DNA from: Odontesthes bonariensis
Taxonomy: Eukaryota > Chordata > Actinopteri > Atheriniformes > Atherinopsidae
DNA length: 64,000 bases
Direction: 5' to 3'
NCBI RefSeq assembly: GCF_027942865.1
Contig: NC_134510.1
Coordinates: 6,792,001-6,856,000, forward strand
This document shows positions 1-14,119 of this stretch, in pieces. How positions within the stretch are numbered: position 1 is the stretch's first letter; the number at the start of each line of letters is the position of its first letter. The notes under the pieces were generated by a model. The model did no database searches, was not told the origin of the DNA, and worked only from the letters and a program-made list of their open reading frames with translations. Made by a program: the position numbers and the translations under genes.

Positions 1-290
1 GTAGCTTCATCTTGCTCTTCGTTCGCCATGTTCTCGAATACCTGAGTTTGTTGTTGTTGTTGGTGGTGGTGAAGTGGTCAACCAGAAGTGGCTCTATTAG
101 CAATAGTTGAAATGGGTACAGCGTCACCTATCGTATCGGAGTATGACATGCTTTGGCCTATGATTCGATTCATTCACCGCCATATATCCAAGGATAATTA
201 CTCTTGCTCAAATAAGGAGCAACGCAGTCTTATTGTAATTTAGCCAATAATCCAATCCTTTCAGTGCCATGTAACCCCACCAGTTACGTC
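1..290. repeat. right half of a TIR DNA element, cut by the window edge
   Basis: Bases 1-30 (GTAGCTTCATCTTG followed by TTCGTTCGCCAT) and 140-282 match the right half of the element at about 26.47-26.98 kb almost base for base. The shared right end reads CTTATTGTAATTTAGCCAAT and then CCTTTCAGTG. This copy carries roughly 100 bases (about 35-135) that the 26 kb copy lacks, so the 26 kb copy has an internal deletion or this one an insertion. The left terminus lies outside the window. Superfamily was not assigned. Confidence 0.75.
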
Positions 291-2455
291 TTCTGATTGA
301 TCAGGAGCTGTGATCGTGCTTTGTTTCCAGTGGCAGGAGAGAGGGCTAACTGAGCTCTTTCCAAACATTTCATGCCATGCTCTTCCACTGGTAAATATGG
401 TCCCTCTAAGAGCACTTACTGAAAGTTTGGGTTCCACCACCTTCTTTTGTGTGTGGTCGCCCTCTGCAGGTTTGGAGTGCCTTGTGAATGTGCTCTTGTG
501 AATTAATTAGGAATTGAGATTTGAAACAACAATGCCGACTTTCAATCTCTGCATTTTGTAAAGCGAAGGTATCAACCCAAGTATTTATGTGAAGACATTT
601 TCCCTCTGCCTCACATCCTTAAGTGGCCTTAAATTAGACCTGAGCTCGGACTTAATCGTAATTGCTCACCTGGATGTGACTGTTTCTGGCTTCACAGGAG
701 ACCATGATGTGTTCTTGTCTAAAAGGTCCCTGCTCAAAAGGCACGAAAGAGCCTTCTATTAACTCTGCGACATATAGGTTGTAGAATAGAACCACTGAAG
801 CATGAAAGCTCTGTTCAATTTATAAACACACTAATGAAGAGGGTATCGCTGGTAGAGAAGATAGAAATTTCCAGGCAGTTTTTATTGTTACATTCACAGG
901 AGAAGTAAAGAGAATCAATAGTTGGAGGTGTGATGTGAGAAGGAGGTGAACAATCCAGGGAGGACAGACCGGCTAGCAGGGTGTCATTTGTGGAAAAAAA
1001 AAGATAGAAAACACTGACCTGTTATCTGGTTAGCTGTCAGCTGTCTAAGAACTCTGCCTCAAGGACAGCAGCCAATATCTCTGAGGCTTTAGCCGATCAG
1101 ATATCCAAATAATAGCATCAGATTTACTGATGTACATTACTCTTTGTATTCAAACTGATTAAAAAAAAAATAATGATCATTAACATCTGTTTAAATGCAA
1201 CCAAAGCCCACTCAAACAGGATCAGTCAGTACAACCCAGACTACAAGTAGACTACAAACGAAAACCCAAAAAGCCTCTGGTAGTCTTGTCCCCTGCCTAT
1301 ATTTATGTCCAGATATAAGTTTACAAAGATTATTTTTGTGAAATATGCGATACTTTAATTCCATCAGCTTCAGCTTTAAAGGAAATTCCAGTCAGTGCTC
1401 ACATGGACTAACGTTGAAAGAACATTGAACATATCAATATCATATATGAAATGCCAGCATCCTGTGAAGGTCTGGTTAGTGGAACTTTAGCATCTCAACA
1501 GAGTAGTGTGTCAGTCACGGTTGCCACTCAGCAGCCTTATAACAGACATTGAAACCTGTTAACAGCTTTTTGGTAGTTAATGAAGCAATAAGCAACAAAC
1601 TTAATCAAAATCAAAATTTAGCAATTGAGTACTCGTTGGAATCAGTTCAGAAAAGTTCCTTATTGTTTTCGTCTAAATCCTACTGTCTTACGCTGGAAAA
1701 GACTCGCGACTAAATCCCTAGCATGTAATATCTGCTAAATGTACTAAACTTCCCGCCGTTTGAAGGATTTCCATTGATAACAGACCCACCTTCAAACTGA
1801 AGTAAAGGCCGATATTAGCTGTCGCTTCTGCTTGTTCCTCAGCTCCACTTTGACCTGGAACCTGAGCCATCCAGCTACTGCGTAATAGGCAGCATAATCA
1901 GCACCTTTATAAAGCTCTCGCTGCACTGTAATCACAATCAGCCCTCCTCTGTTCACATGTCAGCTCCCATTCCCCTCAAATCCGCCTCCTTATTAGAGAC
2001 AGAGAGAGTGGGCTGTGATTTCACTGTTTACTGCCAAACAGCCTGCCATGCAGCAGGGAGCAGAGGAGACACAACACTGATAAATAGTCTGCGAGGGAAT
2101 TGTGTATGCGCATATGTTTCTCTCCAACCAACTCTAACTAAACCATGAATATATATAACCGCAGAGCGGTGAAATAGAGCAACAAGCTGACAAGTTGGAA
2201 TACTAGAATTATTTTAGTCGGAGCATGACCTGTTGAAACGCCTCCCAGTTAATTTTGAATAAGAAATTGGATTGATGGTGTATATTGACTCTTATTTTTT
2301 TTCCTTTCCATTATTACAGACCATGAAATATCACAGTGGACATGTTACATAAGATCATGTCTTTTCCAAACACCTATAGACGGACCTGCTGGAATGTTCT
2401 GATTTTGTACGAGTATGAAACTTTTGCACATCAATCACAGTACAAAATGTTCAAT
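291..2455. other. ncald intron, no feature seen
   Basis: AT-rich intronic DNA upstream of the penultimate ncald exon. The short open frames have no recognisable protein and no splice context. No repeat family was recognised. Confidence 0.5.
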
Positions 2456-2532
2456 TTAAATGTAAATGTATTTTATTTATACAGCCCTTTACAGACAATC
2501 CTTACGATGTACCAAAGTGCTTTACAACAATC
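2456..2532 (-). repeat. 3' tail of an L2-type LINE
   Basis: The segment TTTATTTATACAGCCCTTTA, followed by ACCAAAGTGCTTTACA, is the reverse complement of a LINE 3' end. The same tail occurs at 18.52-18.60 kb (minus) and 17.57-17.79 kb (plus). Only the tail is present, as expected of a heavily 5'-truncated insertion. The flanking 2533-3370 shows nothing recognisable. Confidence 0.75.
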
Positions 2533-3374
2533 AATGTTCCGTAAAGCAAGTTAACTCAAACACAAACATTTTTGCTTTCCCTTTGTTCTTATTTTCTATT
2601 ATACTTTTCTACTTTTTCTGTTCTACTAGATAATCTGTGGATACGACATCATTTACTCTGATTTTATGGGTTATGCTCGGAATTTCCCTTCTGATAACAA
2701 AATACACTTTGTTGCTATTTAGGAAACAGGCTCTACACACAAAGTGGAATGACTGGAGAACGGGGGAAAAGAACAGTTTGATTGCAAAAAAAGGAAATGC
2801 AGTGTTATTTATTTGGAAATATTTTGGCTGCAGTGAACATGTTAACCAAAATAATACTTGGTGGGGAAAACATGATGTGCTGCCCCCCAATATCACCTCA
2901 GGGAACTATGTTATTAACTTGTTGTTTTAAAGGCAGTTGTATAAAACTAAAGTTGAGGCTAAAAAAGTAACAAGATTCAAAAGTTTCAGCTTTTTGAAAT
3001 TCTGTTTATTTTGTTGAGCCCCTGTCCTAGTCTTTCTAAAGTGATTCATTATTCAAGTCACTTTTGTATTTTCCCATTTGCTGTATATTTTCATCTCACT
3101 GTATCAAAAAAAATATGATATGCAGAATGTTTATTATTCCATATCATGTAGCACCACTGTCAACTTTGTCTATACACACGATGAAAGAAAATACATGTTA
3201 AGCTGGGGGGCCAGAACAAATGTTGCTATTTATTTATGTATTTAAATCACAACTGCACATCTGTAGCCTGAAGTACTTGGATGCTAATTGCTGGACAAGG
3301 TCCAAAGACTGATGAAATGATTGGGGAGTACAACAGCTGTGTTGGAAGTTAAGCTTCTTTTCATTCAATATTTA

Positions 3375-3442
3375 TACATTATTACATTACATTACGGTCA
3401 TTTTGCAGACGCTATCCAATCCAAAGTGACTTACAATAAATG
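3375..3442. repeat. fish SINE/LINE tail fragment
   Basis: An (ATTAC)n-like run is followed by GGTCATTTTGCAGACGCT, then ATCCAATCCAAAGTGACTTACA. This is a decayed copy of the widespread fish motif GCAGACGCT...ATCCAAAGCGACTTACA found in several SINE and LINE 3' ends. The parent family was not decided. 3443-4289 shows no further feature. Confidence 0.6.
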
Positions 3443-4289
3443 TGTTCCACATCGGTAGGCAAAAGAACTTCAGGTCACATATATACTGGTCATTATAAAC
3501 TTTGTTGTTCAATTTCTAATCATAACATAAAGGGAGATTTTGGGCACCTCTAAGAAGAATGCAGTTGTCCACATGTCAGGTTTCCATTGCCTCTCATTTG
3601 CGCTTAAAATATCTGAAGAAGCTATGATGAGTGGAACAGGTGAAATAAAAATTTAATTGTGAATTGTTTCTGGCCTGGCAGAGATTAAAATTACGTTATT
3701 CACCAGTTGTTTCTAGCCTGAGCCGGCAAGTAATAAAGTCATGCGACTAACCAATGTTTTGAATAAAATGTCTCAGATATTCTCTGAGATAAAGTAATGC
3801 CTGAAAAGGATCTCAGTTTTGCTCATGTGGATGTCCACTGAGGTTATTTTATTTGTACTGTTTCCAGTTAGGACAACTGCTTCTTCTACTGAATTACAAC
3901 TACTGGCAATGTAACCTATACCGCCACAACCTCGTATGTTCATTTTAAACCACTCTATGGAAATATGTCTGGTTCACATTTCTTTGTTTGCCGCTTTATA
4001 GAAAACTTTTTCAAAATCAAAAGAGCTCATATTTTCTTCTCTAACCCAGCTATTGACATAATTTATTTTTTCTGTTTGTAGAATGATTGAAGGCAGAACC
4101 CAAAGCATACAGTATCAGTAATTCTAATTAATAATAGATCTAAATGAAGAAGTTTATTTGAAAACATTTGCAGAGAGGAAATTGACATAGGACCCGAGAT
4201 GCATGCGGACAGAAACAGAAAAGAAGTTAACAAGAACTGAACCTGTACGTAAGGATGATATGCCTGACACTTACTGCAGCATTCTGTAC

Positions 4290-5868
4290 AAAAATCTGAA
4301 AGATTTCAGTTTGTTCCTGTAAATGAAGAATCTTCCTCGCAAACCAGAGTAAGTCATGGAGTTCCTCAGGGTTCTGTGCTTGGACCGATTCTTTTCATTT
4401 TATACATGCTTCCATTAGGTAACATTATTAGACAGCATGGCATAAATTTCCATTGCTATGCTAATGATACTCAGTTGTACTAATCTATAAAACCAGATGA
4501 GCCCAATAGGTTGGTCAGACTACAAGCATGTCTTAAAGACATAAAGACCTGGATGACTCGGAACTGTCTGCTTCTAAATTCAGACAAAACTGAAGTCGTT
4601 ATCTTTGGACCTGAGCGTTTCAGGGAGAAATTGTCTAGCTATATAGTTACTCGATGGTATTTCCTTGGCTTCTCTACTACAGTGAGGAACCTTGGAGTTA
4701 TTTTTGACCAGAATTTATCATTTGACTCACATATAAAACAGGTTTCTAGGACTGCCTCCTTTCACCATCGTAATATTGTTAAAATCAGGAACATCTTGTC
4801 TCAGAGTGATGCAGAAAAACTAGTCCATGCATTTGTTACTTCAAGATTGGACTACTGTAATTCTTTATTATTGGGCTGTCCCACATATTCTCTGAAAAGC
4901 CTTCAGTTGATCCAAAATGCTGCAGCCAGAGTTTTGATGAGAACTATCAGGAGAGATCATATTTCTCCAGTTTTAGCTTCTCTTCATTGGCTCCCTGTTA
5001 AATTCAGAATAGAATTTAAGATTCTTCTCCTCACATATAAAACTCTTAATGACCAAGCTCCATCATATCTTAAAGATCTCATGATAAGATATTTTCCTAA
5101 CAGAGCACTTCGTACCCAAACTGCAGGTTTACTTGAGGTTCCCAGAGTTTCTAAAAGTAGAATGGGAGGCAGAGCCTTCAGTTATCAGGCCCCTCTCTTG
5201 TGGAATAAGCTGCCTGTAAATGTCTGGGATGCAGACACCCTTTCCACTTTTAAGATCAGGCTTAAAACTTTCCTTTTTGATAAAGCTTATAGTTAGGGAT
5301 GGCTCAGGGGATCCTGAAACATCCCATAGTTAAGCTGCTATAGGCCTAGACTGCTGGGGGGCCTCATCTGTCACACCTTTCCTCACTTTACTCTCTTTTT
5401 CCCCATTTAATTTCTCAAATGATATTATGTACATGTGACATTATTGTGGTCATTAACTCGTGTTTCCCGGTTCCAACAGATATCCTTTGAATGGTGTTAC
5501 GGTGTTTTTTTCCCCTCTTTTCTGTCTTCTCAAATCCCAGCTGGTCGAGGCGGATGGCCACCCTTCCTGAGTCTGGTTCTGCCAGAGGTTTCTTCCTGTT
5601 AAAAGGGAGTCGTTTCTCTCCACGGTCGCCTCAGGCACGCTCAGGCCGGGAGATTGGACTGAAGACAAGTTTCGGTGCAATCTGTTGGTTTCCTTAGCTT
5701 GGAAATTGTTTTTGAATTGGCTCTATATGAATGAATTGGATTATTTTGAAATTAATTATGATTACAATGAATTGAACTCCAATTGGCTTGAATTGGACTA
5801 TATTATTTAAGTGCCTTAAGTGCATTTGTTGTAATTTGGCACTATATAAATAGACTGAATTGAATAGA
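4290..5868 (+). mobile_element. L2-clade (Maui-like) LINE, 5'-truncated, decayed RT
   Basis: A 261-codon open frame at 4511-5296 encodes the C-terminal part of an L2-clade reverse transcriptase: WMTRNCLLLNSDKTEV, VRNLGVIFDQNLSFDSHI, TSRLDYCNSLLLG, LQLIQNAAARVL, SPVLASLHWLPVKFRI and the terminal FLFDKAYS. Upstream, 4330-4510 still encodes the [13 protein letters not shown] core and a damaged catalytic box (CYANDTQL where CYADDTQL is usual), followed by an in-frame stop. After the stop at 5296 comes the conserved non-coding tail, ending near 5868 in an ACTATATAAATAGACTGAATTG-like terminus. It lies in an ncald intron, in the sense direction. It is not a host gene. Confidence 0.93.
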
Positions 5869-5972
5869 AAAAATGTTAGATAGAGGTAGCCATTAGTTCT
5901 GGCATCCCTGGGAGCAACTATTAGCATTGTAGCATCTTTCGGTTCATGACCTCACTGTATGTTCTTGTGTAG

Positions 5973-7170
<1,198 letters not shown>

Positions 7171-7174
7171 TAAG

Positions 7175-8275
7175 TTCAGTTGAGTTTTATTTTTGTAGCG
7201 CCAAATCACAACAAAATGTCATCTCAAGCCACTTTAAATATTCAGTCCAATTCAAGCCAATTACAATCCAACTGATTGTAATGTAATTCAAATCTGTTTA
7301 AATACAATCCATTAAATTCAAAATTCATCCAATTCACACAGAGCCCGTTGAAAAAAAAAAGTTGCCTAGCTAACAACAGATTGCATCGAAACTTCTCTTT
7401 GATACAATCCCCCATCCTGAGCGTGCACGAGAGAACGGTGGAAAGAAAAAAGAATCAACCTTTTAACAGGAAGAAACCTCTGGCAGAACCAGATTCAGGG
7501 AGGGTGGCCATCTGTATCACCCAGGTGGGGGTTCAGAGGACAGGAAAGAGGGGACAACAAACACCATAACACCAAGCCAGGGATACCTGCTGAGACAGAG
7601 AAACAAGTTAATGACAACAATGATCCCCGGGCACTATGAATGGCTGCCCACCGCTCCAGTGTATGGCATCTGTCTCTGGGAGTGTGTAACCCTGTACATG
7701 TGCATGTGTGTGTGCCAACCTGGATGGGTTAAATGCGGAGGAGAAATTTTGTGTATTTCCCTGTACATGACAATAAATCTGATCTTGATCTTAATCTTAA
7801 TCGTAATGATGTTGTATGTACATGGAGAGTAAAGAGACAGAGGTGCATCATGGTCCCCCAGCAGTACAGGCCCATAGCAGCATAACTATGGGATGTTTCA
7901 GAGTCACCTGAGCTGTCCCTAACTATAAGCTTTATGAAATAGGAAAGTTTTAACCCTAATCTTAAGAGTAGAGAAGGTGTCTGCTTCTACTGGCAGCTGG
8001 TTCCACAGAGAGGGCCCTGATAACTGAAGGCTCTGCCTCCCATTCTACTTTTAGAAACTCTAAGAGTAGACTTGCAGTCTGAGAGCAAAGAGCTCTGTTG
8101 GGAAAATATCCAACTATGAGATTTTTAAGATATGATGGAGCTCGGTCATTAAGAGCTTCATACGCAAAGAGGAGAATTTAACAGGGAGCCAATGAGGAGA
8201 AGCTAAAACTGGAGAAATATGATCTCTTCTTTTAGTTCTCATCAGAAGTCTGAGTGCAGCATCTTGGAAAATATC
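7175..8275 (-). mobile_element. decayed L2-clade LINE 3' portion
   Basis: Read on the minus strand, this is the 3' part of the same L2 family as at 4290-5868. The non-coding tail (7175-7900, with GAAACCTCTGGCAGAACCAG and AGGGTGGCCATC visible on the plus strand) is followed by the RT C-terminus in antisense (8010-8270, with GGAGCCAATGAGGAGAAGC and TCTCCCATTCTACTTTTAG-like stretches). Frames are broken. A SINE is inserted at 7624-7804. The stretch 8276-9219 shows nothing further. Confidence 0.85.
7624..7804 (+). repeat. 5'-truncated tRNA-type SINE nested in the L2 tail
   Basis: CCCCGGGCACTATGAATGG, then CTGCCCACCGCTCCAGTGTA, and a 3' end of repeated ATCTTA/GATCTT units match the 3' half of the full-length SINE at 36.97-37.30 kb. 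AATGAT precedes the SINE and recurs just after it near 7805-7810, a plausible short target duplication. It interrupts the L2 tail between GTTAATGACAACAATGAT and the following TGTACATGG. Confidence 0.75.
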
Positions 8276-9161
8276 AACATGTTATCTGATAGAGAAGAGA
8301 GTGACCATCCGCCTCGGATTATTATCTAAAAATCTAGCATCAGCAATGCATTGGGTCTAAATTACATGAGTAGCTCGCATGTCTGTGCACAAGCGGTTGA
8401 TACTAAATGCTGAAAATATAACTTTCACTTCACTGTAGAAAACTTGTCTTCGTCTTCTCATAGACTAGTCTTGTCTTAGTCTGTCTTAGACACACCCAAT
8501 TTAAAATGACGTCAGATGACCTGTAAGTCAGTGCTTTCTTTCATTCATATTTTACTCAAAGTCTCACATTTTTCAGAGATGGGGTTGTGTCGTTTACGAG
8601 CTACTACGTTACACACAACTGGACTAAAGTTACTTAATTTGCACCTTCATACAACAATAACTCCAGCAGAGACACAGACAGATGGAAGAAAGGTGGACAA
8701 GAAGAAATCACTATGTAGTATAGGAAGGTGGGGTAATGACAGTTTTGAAGAGGAAGAGAAGAAGTGAAAAGGAACAAGAGGAGTATCAGCACAACAATGA
8801 AATCAACACAGAGTGTGCTGACTGGTATATGGAAATGTGTTGTATTTACTTGGCTTTTTCTGATGAGATGCAGCATGACTATGCCTGTGGTAGAAAAAAG
8901 AAGCCATCTCAACACCACCACCTGTTGGAGAGAGTCAAACACAACTGTGATGCACCGATTGAGGTGATGAGAGCTCTTTAGAAAAGAGAGAATCTATAAA
9001 AAAAAATCTTGAAAACTTTGCTGGACTGAACTCAGTCACTGCTCCCAGCAGGTTTCAGGTAAATAGATGAGGTGTTACTTTTAAGTTGAATGGCCTAATA
9101 TGGACAGGTCAGTGTCACAACACATAAAGCCTACTAAAAAAAGAACTTGAAACCAACGTGA

Positions 9162-9317
<156 letters not shown>

Positions 9318-9826
9318 ACCTGAAGCACCAAAGCAATCTGTAAGGCTCAGATTCAGCAACTTCTACAAAGTTCACTTAACTTTTTAGAGTGGTTGGAGTA
9401 AAGGTGATTAAACTTCAGGTTATAAAACATGAGTGCAGTGATGTGCCCATGGTTCAGAGTCGTCCAGGCCTTACCGCTGTGCTGATGTAACAGAGTTAAC
9501 AAAGTTCATTCTCCCACCAATGGTTGTGCCTCCCATGCAGAGAAGAGTCCTACTGGAGGGAATCTATTCAGAGGCTTTTTGCTCTGCAGGATGTAGGATG
9601 GGTCATTCACAATGGCACTGGCTTTGTGACTATATGTAGTTTATGATATAAGACGCTTTGTTGGTGGCATGGTATTTTTAGAGTAATTATTAAAGGTGAT
9701 GATGCACAGAAATGCTTCTTTTTAAAGCCCTCATGTTTAAGATATGAATGGGCTAACAGTTACCGCTTCAGTCTCTCGTCTTGTCCACCTTGACGGGAGA
9801 AATAAAGGTTTATTTGGAAAGTTTGC
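9318..9826 (+). other. ncald: ncald 3' UTR with poly(A) signal
   Basis: The sequence from the stop codon to a canonical AATAAA at 9801-9806 is free of recognised repeats and is followed by a T-rich stretch. Cleavage is inferred at about 9820-9830. A longer 3' UTR is possible in neural tissue. Confidence 0.55.
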
Positions 9827-9837
9827 TAGTTGGACTT

Positions 9838-10165
9838 ATCCATCCATCCATCCATTTTCTATACCCGCTTAATCCGTCGGTCGGATCGCGGGGGGGGCTG
9901 GAGCCTATCCCAGCGCTCATCGGGCGAGAGGCGGGGTACACCCTGGACAGGTCGCCAATCCATCACAAGGCCACACAGAGAAAAATGAGACAAACAACCA
10001 TGCACACGCTCACACTCACTCCTAGGGACAATTTTAGAGACACCAATTAACCTAACATGCATGTTTTTGGACAGTGGGAGAAAGCCGGAGTTCCCGGAGA
10101 GAACCCACGCATACACGGGGAGAACATGCAAACTCCACACAGAAAGACGCCAGCCGGGAATATTC
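9838..10165. repeat. abundant teleost dispersed repeat
   Basis: It starts with (CATC)n and TTTTCTATACCCGCTTAATC, then GGGGCTGGAGCCTATCCCAG, GGGGTACACCCTGGACAGGT, CACCAATTAACCTAACATGC, and ends near GGGGAGAACATGCAAACTCC. This repeat is very common in ray-finned fish genomes. I recognise the sequence but did not settle its family name. It sits just downstream of ncald. The stretch 10166-10985 shows no feature. Confidence 0.85.
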
Positions 10166-10987
10166 TCATATATTACTGACAACAAACTTAGCTAAGTTCA
10201 ACAACTTGCTTAGTTAGCATTCGCTCACACTACATTTTGATGTTCCTCTTATAAATGATGAGAAATCAGCCAATTTGTGCCAACAGTAAAGAGTTTACTG
10301 CAGGAGCTGGTTCTCTGAACTATGTCTGTGAGTTCTGCTGAGGCTAAGAGTCATACTGTCGCTGAGATTATGACTGCATCTGTGTGATGACACAATGCCA
10401 CTGTGACTTTAGCCATGTAGATTATGAAAGTGATAAATTAGGGTATAGTGGCTGTAACACTAACTATACGCAGTGACTGTATGTATGCAAAGGGGGTTAG
10501 AGATCAGCCAGGGGACCCATGATGGGCAATCTTCTGGGAGTGAGATAAGTTTAGTGAGCATATATCAGGTGAAATTTTTTAAACAGGGATACATGAGGGA
10601 AGCAAAAAGACAGTCCATCAATTAAAATCCGGTTCCAGTTCTGGGAGAGGTGTAACCACGGTTGTTTGTCCATCTGGGGGAGAAAAAAAAAGGTTACAGC
10701 ACTGCAAGCCACAACCACAAGAAACAAGCAATAAATGTTGCATCATTTCTCCTTTCTTATTTGCAGAGGGTTTCGCTTCAATGCCAGTGTGTATATTCAA
10801 ACACACCAAATCTTTAAAGGGATTAGTGAAAATGCAAGATATTTTTATAGCAAAGTAGCGCAAGGAAACACACAACCTCCCAGATGTATAAGCTTCCTAT
10901 AGGCGATGCTGCAAAAGAATGAATATCTGTGCCCCATGATCATTTAGAATTGCTGTACAATGCACAGTCAACATTTTCCTTTTATGT

Positions 10988-11062
10988 TAAGGCAAGGCAA
11001 GGCATCTTTATTTATATAGCGCATTTCATACCACAGGCAACTCAATGTGCAAATCAGTTAAA
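10988..11062 (-). repeat. LINE 3' tail, (AAGGC)n type
   Basis: AAGGCAAGGCAAGGCATCTT then TATATAGCGCATTTCATACC and CAACTCAATGTGC is the reverse complement of the 3' end of the LINE fragment at 27.81-28.16 kb, so it is a second, shorter copy in the opposite orientation. Confidence 0.8.
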
Positions 11063-12950
11063 TGTTAAATCAGAAATGAAAATGTTCACATTTTTTGCAC
11101 ATGTGCATGGGGAACATTTTCATGCTGGGGATTGAACCTCACCACAGCAACCGCTAATTTAATTAGAAAGGCAAAAAGGCAGAGTGTCGTTTGACTCTGG
11201 GGTCTTGTGGGTGTTCTGCTAGTATTGGGTGCAGTTGGCATGGTTCACCTAAGTCACATCTAGGAGATGTGGGATGCCTACTAGTTTACCATTTTCTACA
11301 CAAGTCAGTATATTCTTCAATTTCATCGTTATGTTATGAAAAGCATTTTATTCAAATGAATACATGCATACATAGAAAAAAGGAACAAAATGTGATCTAA
11401 AATACTAACAATCTATGAGGTTTATTATGTGATACAAATGCCCAACATATTGACACCAGTGTCACTAATCTGAGCCTTTTTTTTCTGTATTTGTTTCTTC
11501 ACAGTGCTTCTTAGGGTGACTCTAAATACCTGTAACTCTCCACTATGGAACAGACTGATGATGAAGAATGACAAGATGAAGATGATGAAGAAGTCAAGCC
11601 TTCAATATGAATTGGAGGACTTTCAAAGATGGGCACAGGAGCAACATTTTCTAGTCGCCACCCCCCCCCCCCCCCAAAAAAAAAGAAGCTGTGTATCTAA
11701 ACTCTTTACACTTCAGCAAAGACTGATCTCTCATCACATAATCCAACCACTCAGACTGCAGTTGAATCCCTCAATTTCTCCTATAGGCATGTTAAAGTAT
11801 AAAGAAGGTTTACAGTGGGTTGTATATATGCAGTATAAACTGGAGTCTCTGTATCAGTGTCTTTGCTCGGCTCTCTGTACTCTCTGAGGCTCCGACCGAG
11901 GCTATTCCGAGTCTCTATCACTCTAACATGTAAGACAGACAGACTGTGTGCATGAGACTTTAAAAGAGACCCGATGGTGTTGAGTAACAGGACGCACTGT
12001 AGGTGAGATGGTTTAATCTGCAGAGAGGACCTGTGAAGTTTGACCTTCACTCAGACAGAGTACTGCTTTCTGTTTCTTCTTTTCTACTGTGAGAATGTGT
12101 CTGGGTTTCTGCAAACTTGATAGACCTTCTTTAAATTTTGCTGGGACAAAAAGAACATGTAATATTATGCTCCTATGCATATGCGCCCTAATCAGTAGTT
12201 AGATTTAGTCAAGTTTCACTGATGTAATGAAGGATGAAGAGCTTCCCTCTCTCTATTATCAGTTCCTGTGTGTTGTTTTTTTTTTTTTCATATCAGTAAC
12301 AACAGCAAGAGTTGTTACTGCACTCTAGCTTGTAATAGAAACGTAGTCTTTACAGGTATTTGAATATAGTGAAGATATTTTAAAGTGCACCTAAAATTGT
12401 TTGATAAATCCACATAGTCCTGAATGCTCAATTCAGAGCAAACGTTGTGAAATAATAACAGAAAATGTTTGTTTATTTAAGCTGTTGCCGAATTATCAAG
12501 CATGCAAACCAGACTTTGTTTTTGTGAATAACAACGGCGCACTCCCTCACGCTCACTTCTAGGTGTTTTTAAGTGCTGCATGTTGAATTAGCCGTCGGGT
12601 ACAGGGGTGCGTGGACTAACATAACACTTATGCACGTGACTTAACTCGCATGTGTGTTTTTCTTTTTAATGTTAGATTGTTGATATCAAACAGCCAGTCC
12701 AGTGACATGCTGTTGGTCACACATGAGTGTAGGTGTTAGCATCTCGCTAAATGGCAAAAAGAGGGTTCACCTCCCATTGTTTTCCTTATTGCCCTTTTTT
12801 AGTTTAGTTTCAGTAGAGGGTGGGGGGGGGGGGGGTCGTGTAAGACATTTTAAGAAACTTCAAGAAGAATCCGCATGACCCCGAGCGGGAAACCGAGCAG
12901 CAAAGCTGTTTCTCTAAGCTCATTGTTTTCCAATGACAAAAGCTTTGAAT

Positions 12951-12986
<36 letters not shown>

Positions 12987-13097
12987 GCTGTTTGTTTTTT
13001 CTTTTTTATAAAAAAGAAAAGATGCAGACCAACAAACATAGAATCATAACTACTGCAATGATACTTTCACAATGTGTCGCTTTTATTGTTTATATAC

Positions 13098-13131
13098 AGA
13101 TCTATATATATATATATATATATATAGATCT
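13098..13131. repeat. 34-bp AT-repeat palindrome
   Basis: A (TA)n core is bounded on both sides by AGATCT, so the whole 34 bp is its own reverse complement. It is a microsatellite that can extrude a cruciform or slip. Confidence 0.85.
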
Positions 13132-13475
13132 ATATATATGTATATGAATAATTTTTTTCTTGGATAAAAAAGTTGTCAGGTGTAACATTTCTGTTCAAAA
13201 CACATTAGCGAATTGTGATCAAGTGCCAAATAAACACAAAAAAGTATTGTATAAATTTATACTGTACAATTGTTATATGTTGAACAAAATGTTTGTAATT
13301 GTTGCATTTTGTAGATTTTTGGATGATATCCTGTATTTAGTGACTGCAGTTTTGGAGCACGGGATTCTGTTTTTTGGTCAATTTAAAAGGCAAGAATTAA
13401 ATTTCCGATATATATTGTGTGCAAGTATTCATCTGGTGTCTGGGTAATTGTATGATATTGTGGGTTTTAGCTTAC

Positions 13476-13581
<106 letters not shown>

Positions 13582-14119
13582 TGGCTAATACGTGGAAGAC
13601 AAAGTGCTTTGGTGATTTTGAGATGTAACAGTGTCATTGTTACAGTTTGTCAACACAAGTTGAGTTTACTTTTCAAATGTAAAAAGACCCACTTAACACT
13701 GAATTCTTTGAAAACATCAAAACAATTACACTAATAAATGTTTCTAAAATATTTTCTGTAGACAGAGCTTTCATACCATTCATTAAATCTAGAATATTTT
13801 GCTATCATTATGTGGGGTCGTGCTCCAATTAGAGCATATATTGACATATTAATTTGCCAAATCCGGACATTAGAATATTAACAAAAGTCCTTTACATACA
13901 TATAAATGACTAACATTCCAAAAATTTACACAACAGAAATAATGTAGCAGAGCATGTTCCACCAAGATGGAATGTTTTTTTGTTTTGACACTATCAAACT
14001 CAGTGGGTTAATATATTATATACTGGCTGTTATGTCACCCTTCTTCTTCTTTCTAAAGAAGCCTGTCAGCATTGTTCTTTGAGTCTCGTTGTTCAAATTT
14101 CTGCTATGAACATTAAAAA

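Noticed and set aside
4511-5296. 261-codon frame as a host gene
   Set aside because: It is the C-terminus of an L2-clade reverse transcriptase and is followed by the family's non-coding tail.
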